Translations under genes and position numbers: made by a program
The notes under the pieces: generated by a model
Databases searched by the model: none
Told to the model about the DNA's origin: nothing
Seen by the model: the letters and a program-made list of their open reading frames with translations, nothing else
Shown: in pieces, positions 1-11,050 of the stretch
Layout of the letters: each line of letters opens with the position of its first letter
Position numbering within the stretch: the stretch's first letter is position 1
Source of the DNA: Gnetum montanum
Lineage: Eukaryota > Streptophyta > Gnetopsida > Gnetales > Gnetaceae
Direction: 5' to 3'
Assembly (NCBI GenBank): GCA_015680685.1
Contig: MNCI01000177.1
Location: 15,825-77,824 of the forward strand
DNA: 62,000 nucleotides

Positions 1-757
1 CATTCCTATTTGGAGCATTAGTTAACTTCTTTCCCTTAACATTTTGCAATTAATTATTATTTTGTTCATTACCATCTTGACATCCATTTCACTACTGTTT
101 TTAGTTCTCTTTTTATCTATCTTTCTTATTACTTTTCTTTCTCCATTCTAACGCTATCGAAGGGTCACGATTAGTCATGGGGGTACAAGGCCCGATTTTT
201 TCGATTTTCTCCTAGCCCCGAAATTTTTGATTTTCTTCCTAACCCCTACACCTTCGGTAGTCATCATTAATATATTCCCAGATCCATATTAGCCATACCA
301 CAACATAGCCAATGAACCTACACCGAAGCAAGGTTTAATTACATGATGATTCATTTACCCTTGCTAATATAAGATTGTGTTGTGTGTGCAGATGGCGATC
401 ATATAAACAACGGATTGGATCTAGAGCAAACACTTGGAATGGAGCAGCGTTGAAACAGCTATGCAAGGAGCAAGATCGATGGCGCGCTTACCGATGAACA
501 ACAGAAGGCACAATCTTGGCATTCGCAGCAAAAACACTTCTTTCTCTCTTTCTTTCTTTCTCAGCTGCCAACAAAGGCCTGATGTCATTGTAATAAGGTG
601 TTCACCCTTGTTGTCATGAACACCAGTTTTGTCAAGTCTTGTAATAATGGTCCGTTCACATGGCATCCCATTAGTTCCATTTCCCTCAATAAATCCATAC
701 CTTCCCGATATTATTGTAAGGAACTCGAGGACAAGTTTTCATTCAGTCATAGGGGTA
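1..757 (+). mobile_element. 3' internal end of a truncated Ty3/gypsy element (element H)
   Basis: This stretch lies directly upstream of an LTR at 758 and resembles the 3' non-coding part of the other gypsy elements here. In particular, the block ending in a Ser/His-like CATAGGGGTA just before the LTR matches the pre-LTR ends of elements A, J and B. A pyrimidine-rich run followed by TGTGTGTGCAG and ATGGC at about 381-396 resembles the splice-acceptor-like start of the extra ORF in B, D and J, but no long frame follows. The small frames at 421-786 are not convincing genes. The rest of the element lies left of the window. Confidence 0.7.
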
Positions 758-819
758 TGATGAGACGCGATATGCACAAGCCGTGATATCGCGTACGCGA
801 TAACGCGTCGTCCCCTGCA

Positions 820-837
820 ATATCGCGTACGCGATAT
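820..837 (+). promoter_or_regulatory. Perfect 18-bp palindrome in U3, with a near copy at 786-802
   Basis: The sequence ATATCGCGTACGCGATAT is its own reverse complement. A second copy, imperfect only at one end, lies 34 bp upstream. Decayed versions occur at the same place, just upstream of the TATA box, in most other LTRs here. Position and conservation suggest a promoter or protein-binding element; the function is inference. Confidence 0.6.
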
Positions 838-856
838 CGTGGTCCACTGTCAAATC

Positions 857-864
857 TATAAATA
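857..864 (+). promoter_or_regulatory. TATA box of LTR H
   Basis: TATAAATA lies about 100 bp inside the LTR and about 20 bp after the palindrome pair. The same TATAAATA or a near match recurs at the equivalent place in LTRs A, B, D, E and J, marking the U3 promoter. Confidence 0.7.
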
Positions 865-1780
865 AGAGGCGGCACTCCCCTCATTTTCCATCCTGGTCTA
901 GAAGTAGGGAAACTCTGGCAGTTTGATCACTCCAAATATAGATTATTTTCCATGTGCCCGCAGTAGGAGTCCTAGAGTGAATGGATCTTTATTCGAGCAA
1001 CATTGTACCTGAACACAAGTTGTGTACGGCAATAAAGATGAACTTGATTGGATAAACCTTGCAGTGCATGGAATAGGATTTTATTTATTGTTATTTATTG
1101 CTTTCCTAGAATGCGGTATGAGTACGACTTGATTACGAGCATCTACGGATATGTACGGTTAGTCAAGGAATCGGCTGCTCATCGCATGCGGTATGAGTAT
1201 GACTTGATTACGAGCATCTCGTGTGACTACTTGGTAACCCAGTGGCGTATCCAGGATCTACGCTTGGTAATCCCAGTGGTAGTCGTGCACAGCAGATGTG
1301 TACGGTTAGTCAAGGAATCGGCTGCTCATCGCACTTAGGCTAGATAAATTCTCTCAACCCTTTCCTCCTAGTTAAGTGCCTCAGTACGACCACTTCAAGC
1401 ACGTGCATTACGTGTGGTGATCCCAGTAACGATTAGCGTTTGGTAGCCATAGTTGTATCAGTTCAGGGTGTGTACAGTAAGTGGAAAAGGATGCTAACGC
1501 TAGTTAATTTAGACTTAGTCATTAGTTAGAGTTAGTTAGTTTTCTCAACCCTTCACCTCGATAGCATAGGAGAAAAACATTAAAAACTATAAAAATCATA
1601 TACCTCGGACTTACTTAACCATACACTATGACAACAACAAATAAGTCTGGGAAGACAACGAATGATTAACCCCAAGTGTTCCATCGGGCGTATAGGCATT
1701 TAGTCTGCAGAGTTCAACCGGATCGCGCGTGCTACGCTTGTTTCGTATGGTTGAGTGTAGGGGTACCTCGCGACTCATCA

Positions 1781-2883
1781 GCATTATATGGCCTAAAGTA
1801 GTAACCATGAGCATGGTTTGGAAGATTTAGCGTGGCTATGAAAAGGTATGGCTACCATCAAAGTAATGTTGACCATACATTATTCTTGAAGCATAAAGAT
1901 GGTTGTGTGACTATGCTTGTTATATATGTTGATCATATGATCATTACTGAAAATGATACATGGGAAATTGCAAAGCTGTAAGAACGACTTGGGAAAGAAT
2001 TTGAAATGAAAAATCTCAAAGGGTTAAAGTATTTTTTGGGCATTGAGATAGCTCGTTCTAGGGAAAGCATCTTCCTTTCACAAAGGAAATATGTGCTTGA
2101 TCTTTTAGCTAAGATAAGAATGTTGGACTCCAAACCTGCAGAAACTTCCATTGTATAGAATCATGGTCTATGTCGAGAATCAAATTCACATCCAATGGAT
2201 AAGGAGATATTTCAGAGGTTGATGGGTAAATTGATATATCTATCTCACACTAGACTAGATATTGCATATTCAATTAGCGTGGTGAGCCAATTTATGCAAA
2301 ATCTAGATGCAAGTCGTATGAATGTAGTATGCAAAATTCTCATATATTTAAAGTCTTCTCCAGGAAAAGGTTTGTTTCTTAAGATACATAGTCATGTGAG
2401 AATTGAGGTCTATATAAATGCAGACTAGGCAAGAAGTGTTAGTGATAGGCCCTCTACATTTGGATATTCTACTTTCGCTGGTGCAAAGCTAGTTACTTAG
2501 GAGCAAAAAACAAAATGTAGTGGCATTATCTAGTGTAGAGGCCGAATTTAGAAGCCTAGCAAAAGGTGTGTGAACTACTTTGGCTTAAACGTTTATTGGA
2601 AGAAATCGGGATATCTCATAATGGGGCCATAAAGTTATACTGTGATAGTAAATCTACAATAGAGATTGCTTAGAATCCAGATCATGTAATCGCATCAAGC
2701 ATGTGGAAATAGATAGACATTTCATTAAAGAGAAACTGGAGAGTGGTGTCATTCAACTCTGATTTGTTAAATTAGAAGATCAACTAGTAGATATTCTAAC
2801 CAAGGTAGTAATGGGCCAAATATTCCATCACACACTTGACAAGCTGGGTGTTGAAGACATATACACACCAGCTTGAGGGAGGG
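1781..2883 (+). pseudogene. Ty1/copia reverse transcriptase and RNase H remnant (element I)
   Basis: The plus-strand frame starting exactly at 1781 reads ALYGLK, then two stops, P, a stop and AWFGRF. This is the copia RT motif usually written ALYGLKQSPRAWFGRF with Gln/Ser/Arg codons turned into stops. It continues through HTLFLKH, the polymerase box YVDHMI (family YVDDMI; the second catalytic Asp is His), LKYFLGIE and SQRKYVLDLL. The RNase H part runs from about 2195 (RLMGKLIYLSHTRLDIAYSI) to about 2880, with several stops and at least one frameshift. A polypurine tract GAGGGAGGG (2875-2883) ends the internal region. Everything upstream of 1781 was displaced by insertion of gypsy element H. 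The protein is certainly non-functional. Confidence 0.88.
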
Positions 2884-3112
2884 TGTTGGCATGAGCGACA
2901 AGTTTGTATTGTTTTGGAGGCCTCTCCTTAATTAGGAGATTTGTATAGTTAGCTTTGATAGGATCCCATGATTGTAGGAGTGATTATTGTTAGCTATCTT
3001 TGTTTTTCCCTTTTAACCCTTGTAAAGATACCTATATAAAGAAGGTCTGTAAGGTGTATCGATAGAAGAAAAAATTATTCCAATTCTCAAACTTCTTTTC
3101 ATCACATCCCAC
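2884..3112 (+). repeat. 3' LTR of copia element I
   Basis: It begins TGTTGGCATG immediately after the polypurine tract. It holds a TATATAAA-type signal at about 3031 and ends at one of two CA positions: near 3112 (CATCCCACA) or near 3120. The start is well supported by family layout. The end is uncertain because the 5' LTR is not in the window to compare. Confidence 0.65.
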
Positions 3113-4020
3113 ACTATACAGATGATTACAATGAGGTCTTAAAAGGCATTGTGTTTTTCTTTCATCCTTATGTTATCTATTTTCTCATTCTATCTTGTCG
3201 ATTGTGCTTGCGTAATTTGCTTTGAGCTAATAAAGATCCAGGAGCCTATTTCTTACTAGGTTTTTCTAGTTTTTTCCCTAGGTGAATGATCTTAGGGTTC
3301 ACCTCACAAACAGAAAAGCAAATTCATGTATTTATTTCATGTAGAATAATCATAAATGACTTCATTATCTTTGCTTTAATTTAGCAGTTTTTCAAAACAA
3401 AATAACTACTAAAAGATAAAACCAATCTTGAGTTCAACCTTTAACTAATTCAAAATTGATATGGCAAAATATTTTTATATTGTTCTATTTCCTTAAATTT
3501 TTCTCAAGGAAATTTATTCACACCAAGCTTAGCAACCAAAGGCTCAGGTTGTTTATTGAAAATGGGGCAGATTCTGATGTTTCAGATACTACAAGGAGTG
3601 ACAGAGCTGGCATGGCTATTAAGGAAGAGGCTTTCTTGTTGTGAAGAATGTTAGAATCCACAAGCAACACTACTAAATAGTAAGACGAAGAAATACATAA
3701 ACGTGACATTCTCTGTCCCCTATTTCTACAAAAGTTCTACAAAAGTTCTACCTTCAGATATTATGTTTATCAAATTTCTCAATAAAAAACTGTAGCAGTA
3801 AGGGCACAAGAAATTAGGGGAATCTACATTATCGAATCTACTTTGTAGAAGATCCTCTTCAAAAACATATTCTTATGAGGGTTCGATGTATACCTCATAA
3901 CTAATAAGATAGCTGACTCGGTGACGTTTCGTCTGCGGGTACTCACAGACAACCTTCCGGATGCTTTGAACTAGGGGATGATTTCCTCAAAGGCTTATTA
4001 AAGAATATAAAAAAAAAAGA
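3113..4020. other. Non-coding stretch, no recognisable gene
   Basis: AT-rich sequence without a convincing long frame on either strand. The 62-codon plus-strand frame at 3456-3644 has no motif I recognise. A slightly more GC-rich patch at 3910-3975 does not resemble a gene. Confidence 0.5.
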
Positions 4021-5110
4021 TCGTGCTATAAACTCCAGATAAATATCCTACTAATTTGAGAGATTTATGAGGTGAGCAAATATTTAATACAAAGGTCTTT
4101 AAACAATCTACTTTTCTATAAAATTTCAACTTGATTTAACCTACTTTGATGGTTAAAATCTATGACGCAAAAGTTATCCTGAATGTGATTTCTTGTTTTC
4201 TGGAAACTATAATAATGTTTGATGATGTCTAAATTCTTGATGAATTGATTGAATCCAAATGTGTAATTGAAGCTACAAGAAATTGAAGATGAAATATAAT
4301 AATACTAATCAATGTACAATAAATTATAAATGGATTGATGATTTATAAACAATAAGATTGATGATTTGGTGAATGTTGGTAAATGTCATGAATGTTGAAG
4401 TATAAACTAATGATGGGTGATGAAAATTGTTAGAGGGTTGAAAGGTTAATTGATGAATAAGTGATGAACTTGATGATTATGTAGAGAAATTTTATACTCA
4501 AATTGAGATTTTTTCTTTATAATCAAAACACTATTAGGGATAGTGTGTCATGCCCCATGTGTCCAATAAGATTAAAAAGAAGAAGTTAAATTTACACTTT
4601 GTCATCACATCAAGAAAAAATATAAATTTATTTTTATTTTATTAAGATATTTATGGGTGGATGTAAATAGAGGATGATCCCAATCTCTATTTTCTCATGA
4701 ATTTCTAGCCCAATTTTTCATAAAATAAGTCTATCCTATCATATTCTATTATGGCCCCATCATTTGGTTATCAATATGTAGGAAAATTAGGTTTGTAAGA
4801 GATGTAATTGATTCCATTGAGATAATTTGATGCTACAACAATAAGATAGTTTATATTAAGAAATTTTTCTACTCCAATAAGTTTCATCATCCATCATCAA
4901 TTCATCATATTCACCAATTCATTAATCCAATAAGTTAAATAATCATATTCAAGGCCACACTTATGTAATATATTTCAACCATTAAATCAATTTCAACTTT
5001 CTCAAGTAGGTAGATTGTTGAAAGATCTTTGTATCAAGTATTCACTCATTCTATAACTCTATTGGATCGCAAACATTCATTATGCAAATCACCAATTTCT
5101 ATTCTAGACA
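4021..5110. repeat. Imperfect long inverted repeat
   Basis: The reverse complement of about 4870-5110 resembles about 4040-4440. Matching landmarks include ATACAAAGGTCTTTAAACAATCT on the left against GATACAAAGATCTTTCAACAATCT on the right arm, and GGTGAATGTTGG plus GATGGGTGATGAAA against GGTGAATATGATG plus GATGGATGATGAAA. The arms are gapped and perhaps three-quarters identical by eye. It could be an old foldback or MITE-like element, or two inverted copies of another repeat. No transposase frame is present. Confidence 0.42.
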
Positions 5111-5387
5111 GTGAATAGTTTTATTCAAGATCCCTTTTCTGGAATAGATTTGAATGATATTTCAATTAATCTAAAGTTTTATAAGCTTATATATTGTAAA
5201 ACAAATTTTCCAACAAGCCTAAGATCAGCTCAAAACTCATCCAGATTACAAAGATATCACAACTATAAAATCAAGAAAAATTTAGTTTATTTTTTTAGTT
5301 GCCTATATCATCCAATATATTGGGCTGCTAAAAATCTTTGAAACAGAAAATTGTTTCAAATCTTCTTACATCTAAAATATCTACAAT
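5111..5387 (+). repeat. Probable end of the 5' LTR of copia element K
   Basis: This sequence ends in ...TATCTACA two bases before a tRNA-Met primer binding site, which is where a copia 5' LTR should end. The LTR start was not located because no 3' LTR copy is visible, so the left boundary given is arbitrary and may lie inside the inverted repeat. Confidence 0.4.
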
Positions 5388-5399
5388 TGGTATCAGAGC
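5388..5399 (+). promoter_or_regulatory. Primer binding site for initiator tRNA-Met (copia element K)
   Basis: TGGTATCAGAGC is the classic plant copia primer site, complementary to the 3' end of initiator methionine tRNA. It fixes the 5' end of the copia element whose remnants follow. Confidence 0.9.
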
Positions 5400-6785
5400 A
5401 AAGTTCATAGAAAAATGTATTCTAATAGAAGAAGATGAAACTACAATAAGAGAAATCTAATTCCTCAATGCATATTCTATAATAAGAAAAGACACACATA
5501 TGAAGATTGTTGGAAAAGAATAGAATATGAAATCTACCTTCTAGAATAAATTACGAAAGAAGATAATGTAAACAAAAAAGAAGATACTAATGCTTAAGGA
5601 AAGCTTGATTAAGAAAACCATTCTTATCTTAAGGCTATTAGTGCAATTAATCAAGATACAAGGACTATTAACAATGTTTGTTCTAAGCACATGACTCTCT
5701 ATAAGGAACATCTTCTCAAGTACAAACTACAAAGGATTGGTAACATCAAAATTGATGATAGAAAATTTCTTAACATAGAAAGAGTAGGAAATTACATAGT
5801 CAGATTCTTCAATAATAAAGTATTGACTACATGTTTCTTAGTTGTCCAACTATTTGCCTTCGATAGGAAAAATGTCAAATAAAGGCACTAAAAGTAAACA
5901 TTTTAGCACAAGTAAAGCAAATGGTGAAGAGATCTGCAAAATAAGAGCACTCAACAATAGAATATATTGTTTGAATTATGAATACTTAGATTTGAAGGAA
6001 AATCTCATTGATATTACAAAAAATTAGCAAATTTACGTCAAAACTATTCATGAAATGAAGTCATCTCTATAAATTAGCAATAGAACTAGCACTATAGATG
6101 CTACAAAGGATAAGGACCACTAGGGTAAAGAAGAAGAAGCTAAAGTTTAACATAAAAGACATAGACACACATAATATTCAAAGATAGAAAAATGGTAAAA
6201 ATGAACAAAGCTATTGGCATGAAAGTTAGAGACATCCTAAAGAACAAATGTAAAATTTGCATCCAAGATAAACATATAAATTTATCTCATGCCAATCCTA
6301 TGTAAAGAGCTAAAGAACTATTGCATCTCATCTATATGGATCTTGTAGGCCCCATGTTAATCACATGCAATGAAGGGGCTAATTATTTCTTTATAATGAT
6401 AGATGTTTATTTCATAATTACATGAACCTAAAATTTAAGAAGTACATTTGAAATATCCAATAAGCTTGAAGAATTTCTCATGCTAATGAAAAATAAAAAT
6501 CTCATCATAAAAAATATCTAAATAGACAAAGAAGGAGAGTTTATCAACAAAAGATTCACTAAGTTTTGTACTAAAGAAAGTATATTTCATCCAACCACTT
6601 GTGGATATAGCCCACAATCAAATGGCATATCTAAGAAAAAAAAATAAAATGCTACAAGACATAATGAGATGTTTTCTTAAACATACTAAACTCCCATATG
6701 GCTATTGAACATGGCACTAACTATGACAACTTATATTACAAATAGAGTGATTAGAATCAACAATAATGAAAAAACACAATATGAG
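5400..6785 (+). pseudogene. Ty1/copia gag-protease-integrase remnant, left half (element K)
   Basis: Landmarks in order on the plus strand: a gag zinc knuckle at 5469-5510 (C-x2-Y-x4-H-x4-C, the second Cys replaced by Tyr); the protease-region motif CSKHMT near 5680 followed by GNIKIDD; a pre-integrase segment near 6250 (CKICIQDKHINLSHANP); and integrase core pieces DLVGPM, IMIDVY and DKEGEF, then HPTTCGYSPQSNG. Stops and frame changes occur throughout. The frame stops abruptly at 6785 in ...KTQYE and resumes after gypsy element A at 16839 with LF, a stop and KRLPNISHMRKFGC, as in the family pattern TPYELWFGKKP...FGC. Confidence 0.85.
6781..6785. repeat. Target-site duplication ATGAG, left copy
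   Basis: Five bases ATGAG directly before element A. The identical five bases follow the element at 16839-16843. Confidence 0.9.
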
Positions 6786-7639
6786 TGATGAGCGGTAAGG
6801 TACCCCTACGTTCAACCATACGAATCATAGGTGTTCACATGCGATCCAGTCAAATTCCATAGAAGTACGCTAGAGCTAAATAGTGTGTGCATGTTGTCCA
6901 TTCATTGTCTTCCCAATCCCACTTGTGAAATGCAATTGTATGGTTAAGTGTAACTAAGGTGTAAGATTTTTATTATTTTGTGTTTTATCAATTTACCTGC
7001 CTAGAATAAGAATGAAAGTAAGAGTAATTAAATGATAAGAAAACTATGATCTAATCTAGCCTAATACAAGTAATTATTCCCACTTTCTGGACCCATCTTG
7101 AACTTTTTGTAAACACTACTGGGTTGTTAAATGCTAACCATTTCTGAGCTACCAAGTGTCACATGTATGTTCGAAGGGGTCATGCTTGTGTACTTTAATG
7201 AGTTGTTGGTTAATCAAAATTAATTGTTGCATGAATAACATTAATGTAAATTACATAGGATAAATTAATGTTAATCATAGTATATAAATGCATAAGAAAG
7301 AAAGTCTCAAGTGCTGCAAGGATGAATCAAAGAGTTCGCCTTTATTGCCAACACAATGGTATGTTTAGGTACATCAATGCTTGAAGAAAGATCCGTTCAC
7401 ACTTAGATCTCCTACTGCGAGCACTTGGAAAATATTCTAAGTCTCAAATGAACAAACTGCAAGAGTTTCGCTACTTGACTACCAAAAAATTCCCTCAATC
7501 GTGTGCCCAGGGGCTGTATTTATAGACCCATGAGTAACCTTGCGATATCAAATGTATGATAGTGCATTTTGGCCCATGATATCACGTATCCAATATCATG
7601 TATCCAATATCATAGCATATGAAAAAAATTGATTTATCA
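6786..7639 (-). repeat. 3' LTR of element A
   Basis: Begins TGATGAGCGG and ends ATTTATCA. On the minus strand the order is U3 (decayed ATATCG palindromes near 7540-7610), a TATAAATA-type signal (reverse complement near 7520), then R/U5 ending in the shared GTAGGGGTACC block. It is the partner of 15970-16838. Confidence 0.9.
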
Positions 7640-9660
7640 TACCTCCATGACTGAATGAAAGCTCGTCCTCGACTACAGAAGAAGAGGAACAAGTCCTTTA
7701 CAAAACATATTAGGAGGTGTGGACTATTCAACTAACATGTAGAGTGACACAGAGAAGATAGACAAATACAAAAGTGCCCGAGCATACAATATTATAATTG
7801 TGTGCAAAATTGGGTGTTCATGATAACAGTAAAGAATACCCTTGGATCCAGTGGACATCTAAATCCTCTTGGTAATAGAAGAATGAGGGAGAGGTAAAAA
7901 AGATCTCGTGGTCATGGACAATCTCCTATGAGTGATATTGTTGCATCTTCCTTGGTGAAGACAGTCCCGATTCCAGTCCATGCTCCCCACTGCAATCACA
8001 ACAAAATTAAGGATTAGTATATAAATTGTAACATATAGTGACTAAATACCTTGTCTCGTCAATGATTTTATCTAGCTGAGTCATGATTAAGATAGATTGG
8101 TTGCTTGATGTGTTAGTGAGAAGACTGGCGAATGGGTTAAGTAAGAGAAGCAGTCCATAAAATTTGGAAAAAGCTTAACATAAGGAATATTGGAAAGAGG
8201 GTATAAAAATTCACAACAATAAAAAGAAGGAATTCACTAAAAATAGTTGTGAAGGTGCACACAATTGGATGACATTGATGGAGTAAATAAAAAGAATTCA
8301 ATTATAAAAATGTCGAAGGATTTTAACTAACCAAACCAAAAGATATGCAAGTGGGCCCTTCCCAAAGCAGGCACAAGCCTTTATGCCCTTACATAACTTC
8401 AAACTAAGGAGTCTGTGGCACCATGGATGATTAATGATTACAAAAAGTTAAGTACAAAATCCTAGAAGTAACTGACTGAGAGACCCAACACCTCAAACTA
8501 GAACATTGAATCAAAACATGAAACTAGCAGTGAGGTGAGGTATGAAAAGCATAGATGGATGAGAGAGAGAATGGAATGGAGTTCCTAATTATGGTCACAT
8601 GAAGTCCCTTGTGGAGTTTATGATTAAATGACTTGGTAGGATCCATTCTCAATCCAGACCAAAACCAACTGCTTTCAATGACTTCACATCGACATTCTAA
8701 GGCTAGTCCATCCCCTGAGACACAAGAATGCTTTCATGAAACAACCACCATTCCAAGTTGGAGAGAAAGTAAGAAGTAAGAAAGGGCCTTAGTTAGAGAA
8801 CACAAGACAAGTCCCATAACCAGTGCTTATAGCCCTTTTATTTGGTCTAAGGGGTGTGCTTTGAATTCCCATTTTTTTTGGATGGGAACCACACCATGTA
8901 AAGACCCATGCATTTTTACATTTGTTTTGTCTAAGGGATGTGATTTAAATCCCCATCTCTCTCTATTTTTTTTTGTGATGAGGACCACACCATGTAAGGA
9001 ATTATTTGACTTCCTATTGTGGAATGACATAGAATGGTGAGAAGCTCACGAGAACATTCCTGCCCATAGGAAAATAGAAAAGCATAAACAATATTGCATC
9101 CCTTTGAAGCCACACACTTTCCAAACCTTTAATTCCTTTCCAATTTTGGAAACTACATTAGTTACTAATTTATTAATGTTGCATTAATGAAAAAGAGACT
9201 GCACATTTCCAAAACAAAGAAAACCATAGAATATGTGGATGGGTGGATGATGTGGACTTACTACCTGTTACATGAAAAGAAACCATGTCCCAGTTGTTAG
9301 TAATGACATTCAAAGTTAGAAACTAGACATCAACAATCAAATTACAAATGAAACATACCACCATTGAGTAGCACATTACTATTGTACATGACACCTTATT
9401 AGTAGAAAGAGTAGGGAAACACATCAAACACAAGAAAATATAAAATATAGTAAAAGATTAAGCAATAAATATCAAATATATTAACGATGGTATAAAACAA
9501 AAACTTAGAAAAGATCAATATCCTAAAAAAAAAAAGATGTAAAACAAATATGTAAAACAAAGAATATGAAAACAAAAAGTTGTAAAACCAAAAATTTGTA
9601 AAAAAAAAAAGTCAAAAGACTAAGGAGCAGTGAAAATTGTTAGTATGGATGGCCATATCC
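7640..9660 (-). other. 3' non-coding region of element A
   Basis: Two kilobases between the end of pol and the 3' LTR without a sustained frame. It holds an A-rich low-complexity run (9475-9615), a conserved block at 8344-8400 shared with elements B, C, D and J, and a splice-acceptor-like GTGATTGCAG (reverse complement near 7995). In B, C, D and J an extra ORF starts right after the equivalent of that AG. Here only a short, stop-rich remnant follows. The small minus-strand frames at 8827-9113 include a repeated GSLHGVV segment but match nothing I know. Confidence 0.65.
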
Positions 9661-11050
9661 CCCACAACTAAGTTGGAAGGGGGAGATCTAAAAGACTGAA
9701 CGTGGTTGTCCATTAGGCAAGGTGTCTGTTGAGTTAGTTGGCTTGAACTCATGGAAAGGCTTCAGTTATTGGATGTTAACTAATTGTTTCATGTTTGGGC
9801 TATCAGGTTTATAGATAATCATGACCCCAGATGGAAAAGTCTCATCAATAATGTAAGGTCCTTTTCACAATGTTTGAAATTTGGTTCGTTTGGGTACGTG
9901 TGTAGGATTTCAGTAGAGGACCTTGTCGCCTAGTTGAAACTTGACTTTTCTTATTTTGAGGTCATGGCATTTCTTGTTGAATGCCTTATGCATTTCGTTA
10001 GATGATAGGGCCATTAACTGATTTTCATCTAGCAACTTGAGGTTCATTAATCGTTCTTTCTATGATAGAATTAGATTCAGGTCAAGGTCACAAGTTGTAG
10101 AGAGTGTACGGAGCTTGGATTGGATGGGCAATGTTGGTAGTTTTCTGTACATGAGCTCATAGGAAGAATAACCTATGGGAAGCTTCCATGTGAAGCAATA
10201 GGCCCAAAGGGCATCATTTAATTTAGTGCTCAAATCCCTTCAATATTTGCTAATGGTGTGCATTAGAATTTTTGTAATCTCCCAATTAGTGACCTCAACT
10301 TAACCATTGGCTTAGTGGTGATATGGTGTTATGAGTTTGTGCTCAACCCCTAAGCATTGCATAAGTTTTCAGAAAGTGGCATCTATAAAATGAGTTCTAT
10401 TATTAAAAATTAATGCATGAGGCATACCAAACTTATTTATGATATTTTGTTGTACAAACCGAGAAGCAGTGGTGGATGTACAGTCAATGACAGTTGTTGT
10501 TTCTGCTCACTTGGTGCAATAGTTAACTGCAACTATGATATATGTCTTTCCATTTGATAAAGGTGTGATGGGACTCATAAAGTCAATGCCTCAAATATTG
10601 AATAGTTTAGGAGGTTGAATCAATTGCTTTGGCCCCTCCATTCAAGCTATCATTCCACCATCCCTCTCACAACAATCACAAGCATGGACGAATTGGTGTG
10701 CATCCCTGCTAGTAATATCCCACCATGAGTATTTTTATGGTTGTGCATATCCTAGCACAAAAACCCCCACAAGGGCCTTCGTGAGTATCATATAGAACAT
10801 GTCGTTGATCCTTGTTAGGGACACACCAACGTACCAGACCATTAGGATAGACTTTGTAAAGGTTCTTGTTAATTTCCATGAAATGCTTGACCTGGTGAAG
10901 AAACTGTTGTTTCTTTCTAGTGTCCAGCCCTAATGGTAGTTTTTACTTGAGTTGATAAGTGAGGATGGTGTCATAATGTTTTGGTTCATTGGGAATTTAT
11001 GCATTAATAGCCCCTGCAAAGAGAGATTCGTGAAGGACCTGATCAGATAA
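9661..11050 (-). pseudogene. Gypsy integrase remnant (element A)
   Basis: Minus-strand reading shows the C-terminal part of gypsy pol. Near 10790-10750 is the zinc-binding region (DTHEGPCGGF). Core segments follow in shifting frames. Toward 9880-9740 comes the C-terminal tail GPYIIDETFPSGVMII...VNIQ, typical of the segment after the integrase core. Many stops and several frameshifts are present. It joins DNA ends to the target site in active relatives and is dead here. Confidence 0.72.

Larger units (their letters stand above)
758..1780 (+). repeat. 3' LTR of gypsy element H
   Basis: The LTR begins TGATGAGACG and ends ACTCATCA, the same termini as seven or more other LTRs in the window. It contains two near-perfect palindromes, then TATAAATA at 857-864, an AATAAA-type signal and the shared end block GTATGGTTGAGTGTAGGGGTACC. 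At 1023 bp it is longer than its relatives (about 850-920 bp) because of internal duplications (1111-1144 with 1186-1219, and 1153-1186 with 1300-1333). The right flank is copia coding sequence. The small frame at 1048-1338 lies in the duplicated part and is not a gene. Confidence 0.88.

Noticed and set aside
1048-1338. 96-codon frame with repeated MRYEYDLITSI
   Set aside because: The repeat is the internal duplication of LTR H; other LTRs do not keep the frame open.
3456-3644. 62-codon frame ending in a hydrophilic DSDVSDTTRSDRAGM stretch
   Set aside because: No known motif, no promoter context and no second copy; kept as non-coding.
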